A stretch of 64,000 nucleotides of DNA. Origin: CAUZFZ01 sp963579025. GTDB taxonomy: Bacteria; Planctomycetota; Planctomycetia; Planctomycetales; Planctomycetaceae. A program made the position numbers and the translations under genes. This document shows, in pieces, positions 60,813-64,000 of the stretch (positions within the stretch are counted from its first letter, which is position 1; the number at the start of each line of letters is the position of its first letter). Location: contig CAUZFZ010000034.1 of NCBI GenBank assembly GCA_963579025.1, forward strand, positions 11,401 to 75,400, in the 5' to 3' direction. The notes under the pieces were generated by a model. That model did no database searches. It was not told the DNA's origin and saw only the letters and a program-made list of their open reading frames with translations.

Positions 60813-62338
60813 ACATTCCCCGCAAACCGTCACCGGATGCTCCCGTCATGCCAGAGAAATCCCAGGTCAGAAGAGTGCGTTTGCTGCTGGTCGATGACGA
60901 CCAGATCGACCGCATGGCGATCTCACGCGCCATCCGTGATCGCAAACTCCCCTATGACCTGCAAACGTATGGATCGATCGGCGAAGCACGGGAGAGTGTT
61001 CGACCCGAGGACTTCGACATCGCCCTGATCGATTTCGACCTGCGTGACGGATCGGGCCTGGAGCTGATTCCGCACCTGGGTGGCATACCGTCGATCATCG
61101 TGACCGGAACCGGAAACGAGAAGGTTGCCTCCGAGGCGATGCGGCTGGGTGCCTACGACTACGTCGTTAAGGACATCGAGCGGAGTTATCTCAAAACGCT
61201 GCCTCTGACCATCGAGCAGACACTGAAACGAGTGCGTGCCGAACGCCGGTTTCAGGTCGTGTTCGAATCCTCGCCGACTGCATTGGTGTTGGTCGACGCA
61301 GAGGGGAAGGTCGTCCTGAACAATCCACACGCGGCAAAACTGTTCGGCTATTCGCCGGGTGAGCTGCTGAATCAGTCCATCGGAGTTCTGCTGCCAGATT
61401 CCAGTCCGGCAGACGGGAGTGACTTCCGCAAATACTTTCTCACATCGCACGCGGGGGAAAGTGACGGGACGCACGTCGAATTCGAATTGCAGCGGAAGGA
61501 TGGCAGCACGTTTCCGGCCGAGCTTGCCTTCAGCCCGATCGATACCGACGACGGTGACTTCGTGCTCAGCACGATCACCGACATCACGAATCGTTATCAG
61601 CGGATCCGCCAGGCGCAGGAACTGGATGACGCCCGGCGTGTGCAGCAAAGCCTGTTTCCGACCAGCGCTCCTGAGCTGCCTGGATTCGACATCGCCGGCG
61701 CGGCGTTTCCCGCTGAAGAAACCAGTGGTGACTATTTCGACTTCCTGCCCATGAGTGATGGTGCGATCGGCCTCGTCATCGCCGACGTCAGCGGACACGG
61801 CATGGGACCAGCACTGATCATGGTCGAGACCCGCGCCTATCTGCGGTCGATTGCGATCCAGGAACAGGATGTCGGCAGAATTCTGGCCCGAACCAACGAG
61901 CTGCTGGCGCGCGACGTGTCCACCAAATTCGTCACGGCATTGCTGGCTCGGCTCGATCCTGCCGAACGGCGACTGGTCTACGCCGCCGCCGGTCATGTCG
62001 GCTGCCTGCTGACCGCCGACGGTCAACGTCGTGAACTGGAATCGACAGCGCTGCCACTGGGTGTGGTGCCAGAGGAGTCGGTTCCCGTCGCCCCGGCCAT
62101 CCAGTTGGCAACCGGCGACATCGTTTTGCTCGCAACGGATGGAATTGACGAGACCTTTTCGCCCGACCGCGAGATGTTTGGCCAGGACCGCGTGTTCGAC
62201 GTTCTTCAGCAGAATCGGGATCAGTCCGCGAGTGAAATCGTCGCATCACTGCACGCCGCGGCCCGCGAGTTCGCCCAGGGGGCACCTCAGAAAGATGACA
62301 TCACCGCCATCGTCATCAAGGTCGGGCCTCCCGTGTAA
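60809..62338 (+). CDS. REC-PAS-SpoIIE (RsbU-like) phosphatase
   Basis: 509 residues from a GTG that overlaps the upstream stop; an ATG at 60848 is the alternative. Receiver (RLLLVDDDQIDRMAISRAIR; Asp in IALIDFDLRDGSG; YVVKDI), PAS domain (VFESSPTALVLVDAEGKVVL; DGSTFPAELAFSPIDTDDG), linker QELDDARRVQQSLFPTSAPE, and a PP2C/SpoIIE domain with metal motifs TSGDYFDFLPM, VIADVSGHGMGPAL and QKDDITAIVI. RsbU-type phosphatases dephosphorylate STAS anti-anti-sigma proteins, and such a protein lies at 63528. Confidence 0.92.
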   Translation: MNIPRKPSPDAPVMPEKSQVRRVRLLLVDDDQIDRMAISRAIRDRKLPYDLQTYGSIGEARESVRPEDFDIALIDFDLRDGSGLELIPHLGGIPSIIVTGTGNEKVASEAMRLGAYDYVVKDIERSYLKTLPLTIEQTLKRVRAERRFQVVFESSPTALVLVDAEGKVVLNNPHAAKLFGYSPGELLNQSIGVLLPDSSPADGSDFRKYFLTSHAGESDGTHVEFELQRKDGSTFPAELAFSPIDTDDGDFVLSTITDITNRYQRIRQAQELDDARRVQQSLFPTSAPELPGFDIAGAAFPAEETSGDYFDFLPMSDGAIGLVIADVSGHGMGPALIMVETRAYLRSIAIQEQDVGRILARTNELLARDVSTKFVTALLARLDPAERRLVYAAAGHVGCLLTADGQRRELESTALPLGVVPEESVPVAPAIQLATGDIVLLATDGIDETFSPDREMFGQDRVFDVLQQNRDQSASEIVASLHAAAREFAQGAPQKDDITAIVIKVGPPV

Positions 62339-62593
62339 CGCAGAAATACCCTGAAGCCCCAGACGTTTCCCTGTTGCTGGTAACCGGCAGGGCGCAGATC
62401 GTCACCATCGGAACGTTGACCGGATGACTCCGAGCAATCCACGTATTTCTTACGACCGCTGCGGGACTTTTCGCTACCATTCCTGTAAATAGATACATCC
62501 GATTAAGCTGCAGCGCTCCGCAGTGACACGAACACGGCTCACCACAGAAGTGCTGGATAGAGCTGCCGACCCGGATCAGTTGGAGATCCCTAA

Positions 62594-63502
62594 ATGGCGC
62601 GGATTCAGATCGCGGAAGACAGCCGGACTGAGACGGCTCTAATCAAGATCCAGTTGCTGGAAGCCGGCTATGAAGTCTCGACGGCTTTGGACGGCCTGAA
62701 GGCACTCCAGGCCATCCGGGAATCCGTTCCAGATATCGTGCTGACTGATATGAACATGCCTGAAATGAATGGCTTGCAGTTGATCGAAGCCGTGCGTGCA
62801 GAATTTCCCGAAGTCCCGGTGGTCATGATGACCGCACAGGGAAGTGAAGAGATCGCGGCGGAGGCGCTCAACGCCGGTGCTTCCAGTTACATCCCCAAGG
62901 ATATGCTCGCAAGAGACCTGCTGCCGACGCTTAGCGATATCGTCGACATGCTGCAGTCCAGGAAAACCAGAGATCGAGTGACCAGTACGGTGGTGTCGTC
63001 CGACGTGACCTACCGCCTGCCCAACGACCACGACCTGGCCAATGCGCTGATCGGGCGTCTCGAACTGCAGCTCAAAGAGCTGAATATGGCCGATGCAACA
63101 GGAGTGTTTCGGGTCGCCCTGGGTATCAAAGAAGCCCTGGTGAATGCCATTGACCACGGAAACCTGGAACTCAGTTCCGAACTGCGTGAAGACGGTTCCG
63201 GTGACAGTTACCGACAGATCGGGGACGAGCGGATCGCGTTGGAACCGTATGCCAGTCGTCGTGTCACATTGCGGGCGCTGCTCACAGAGGATGAAATCAG
63301 GTACGTCATCACCGACGAGGGGCGGGGCTTTGATCCGTCGACGCTGCCCGATCCCCGGGATCCGGAGAATCTGCTCAGACCTCACGGTCGCGGAATGATG
63401 CTGATCCAGAATTTTATGGACAGCGTCTCGCACAACGAAAACGGTACTGAGATCACCATGATCAAGCGTCTCAGGCAGACCAGCCCGGCCGGCGATCTGT
63501 GA
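62594..63502 (+). CDS. REC-HATPase anti-sigma kinase (RsbW-like)
   Basis: 302 residues, GGAG eight bases before the ATG. Receiver with IQIAEDSRTETALIKIQLLE, Asp in IVLTDMNMPEMNG, VVMMTAQGSEE and YIPKDM. A serine-kinase-type HATPase (RsbW/HATPase_c_2) domain follows: VALGIKEALVNAIDHGNLEL (N-box), YVITDEGRGFDPSTLPD (G1), and LRPHGRGMMLIQNFMDSVSH. There is no histidine phospho-acceptor, so it should be an anti-sigma-like protein kinase controlled by phosphorylation of its receiver. It sits 26 bp before the STAS gene, its expected substrate. Confidence 0.9.
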   Translation: MARIQIAEDSRTETALIKIQLLEAGYEVSTALDGLKALQAIRESVPDIVLTDMNMPEMNGLQLIEAVRAEFPEVPVVMMTAQGSEEIAAEALNAGASSYIPKDMLARDLLPTLSDIVDMLQSRKTRDRVTSTVVSSDVTYRLPNDHDLANALIGRLELQLKELNMADATGVFRVALGIKEALVNAIDHGNLELSSELREDGSGDSYRQIGDERIALEPYASRRVTLRALLTEDEIRYVITDEGRGFDPSTLPDPRDPENLLRPHGRGMMLIQNFMDSVSHNENGTEITMIKRLRQTSPAGDL

Positions 63503-63527
63503 ACCTGATACCGCGGCGGAGACTGCA

Positions 63528-63902
63528 TTGAAGCACACCATGTCCAGACTGAAGCACTACGAAATCGAATCAGAAGGCGACGTACTGGTCATCATTGCGA
63601 AGACCAGTATGGCTGGCGCCACCGGTCCCGATCTGATGTCCGACAAACAGGCACTCGATGCTCACGTTGCGGACAATGAATCCACGAAAGTTGTTGTCGA
63701 CTTCCACAGAACGACCCATTTCGACTCCACTGTCGTCAATACTCTGACGCAGCTATGGAACCGACTGAAAACGAGCGATGGGAGAATGGCCGTCTGCTGT
63801 CTGTCTCCGTTTGGCCGGGAAATTCTGGCGGCTGCCCGGTTAGACACCATTCTTGACATTTTTCCCACACACCCCGAAGCAATTGGCCACGTGCGACAAT
63901 GA
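63528..63902 (+). CDS. STAS-domain anti-sigma-factor antagonist (RsbV-like)
   Basis: 124 residues. A TTG at 63528 with GGAG six bases upstream is preferred to the ATG at 63540, whose ribosome site is too far. The STAS fold shows LVIIAKTSMAG, KVVVDFHRTTHFDSTVVNTL and MAVCCLSPFGREILAAARLD. The phosphorylatable residue is probably Ser/Thr in HFDSTVV. It is the likely target of the RsbW-like kinase upstream and the SpoIIE phosphatase. Confidence 0.85.
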   Translation: MKHTMSRLKHYEIESEGDVLVIIAKTSMAGATGPDLMSDKQALDAHVADNESTKVVVDFHRTTHFDSTVVNTLTQLWNRLKTSDGRMAVCCLSPFGREILAAARLDTILDIFPTHPEAIGHVRQ

Positions 63903-63963
63903 AACTCTACTCTGCACATCCTGGTCTCGCCGCGCCTCAGCGATCGCAGGAACTTCAGCAACC

Positions 63964-64000
63964 ATGACTCAATCCGACCTCTACGAAACTGATCGAATCG
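63964..64000 (+). CDS. start of a truncated gene
   Basis: An ATG at 63964 opens MTQSDLYETDRI and runs off the window. An AGGA lies about ten bases upstream. It follows the partner-switch genes by 61 bp, so it is probably part of the same cluster; the product cannot be told. Confidence 0.4.
   Translation, partial: MTQSDLYETDRI

Noticed and set aside
60923..62026. 367-codon minus-strand frame opposite the SpoIIE phosphatase
   Set aside because: It is an antisense shadow of a protein with intact REC, PAS and PP2C motifs.

Overview
The window reads as chromosomal DNA from a member of the Planctomycetota. The evidence is two DUF1501 proteins with twin-arginine-like N-termini around a DUF1549/DUF1553 'PSD1' cytochrome-c protein, a large Ser/Thr kinase with TPRs, GAF-HlyD and M50-HlyD proteins, NPCBM/HEAT proteins, high G+C, and many hairpin repeats between genes. 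I recognised no rRNA, tRNA, CRISPR array or insertion sequence. Assignments come from reading motifs by eye; no database search was run.

Layout. (1) 0.2-9 kb: an envelope/export cluster of a GAF-HlyD protein (broken by a one-base frameshift in a C8 run), an HlyD adaptor, and an M50 metalloprotease with a PqqD-like N-terminus and an HlyD C-terminus. Two minus-strand genes (trypsin-like protease, lipoprotein) interrupt it, and a second decayed copy of the GAF-HlyD 3' end lies beyond them. (2) 9-14.2 kb: a malectin-like pseudogene, then a 1,500-residue HEAT/NPCBM protein ending in a catalytically dead trypsin-like domain. (3) 14.5-23 kb: DUF1501, PSD1, DUF1501 and an alpha/beta hydrolase. (4) 23.4-30 kb: an M1 peptidase fused to an Omp85-like barrel, and a TIR-TM protein with 18 WD40 repeats. 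(5) 30-34 kb: housekeeping genes (class II aldolase, purE-purK) and a histone-H1-like protein. (6) 34.3-41.4 kb: an apparent six-gene operon: PqqD-like protein, ATP-grasp enzyme, PLP decarboxylase with a precursor-like N-terminal tag, urea-transporter/M23 fusion, putative beta-barrel and TPR protein. I rate this the best candidate for an undescribed system. (7) 42-50 kb: two Flp-like prepilins, a giant kinase with an acidic D-x-T-V array, a beta-propeller protein and a hydrolase. (8) 50.7-58.8 kb: hisI, prs, an MMPL/RND transporter, an ExbD pair with a membrane partner but no ExbB, and an SSS symporter. (9) 58.8-64 kb: a DUF4177 protein and a signalling cluster: REC-histidine kinase, single-domain regulator, REC-PAS-SpoIIE phosphatase, REC-anti-sigma kinase, STAS protein and the start of another gene.

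How they work together. Region 6 looks like a peptide or amino-acid derivative pathway (recognition domain, ligase, decarboxylase) coupled to envelope functions (transport, endopeptidase, outer-membrane barrel). Region 9 looks like a phospho-relay feeding an RsbU/RsbW/RsbV-type partner switch. Region 1 looks like a multi-adaptor export or envelope-remodelling complex whose outer-membrane and energising parts are not in the window.
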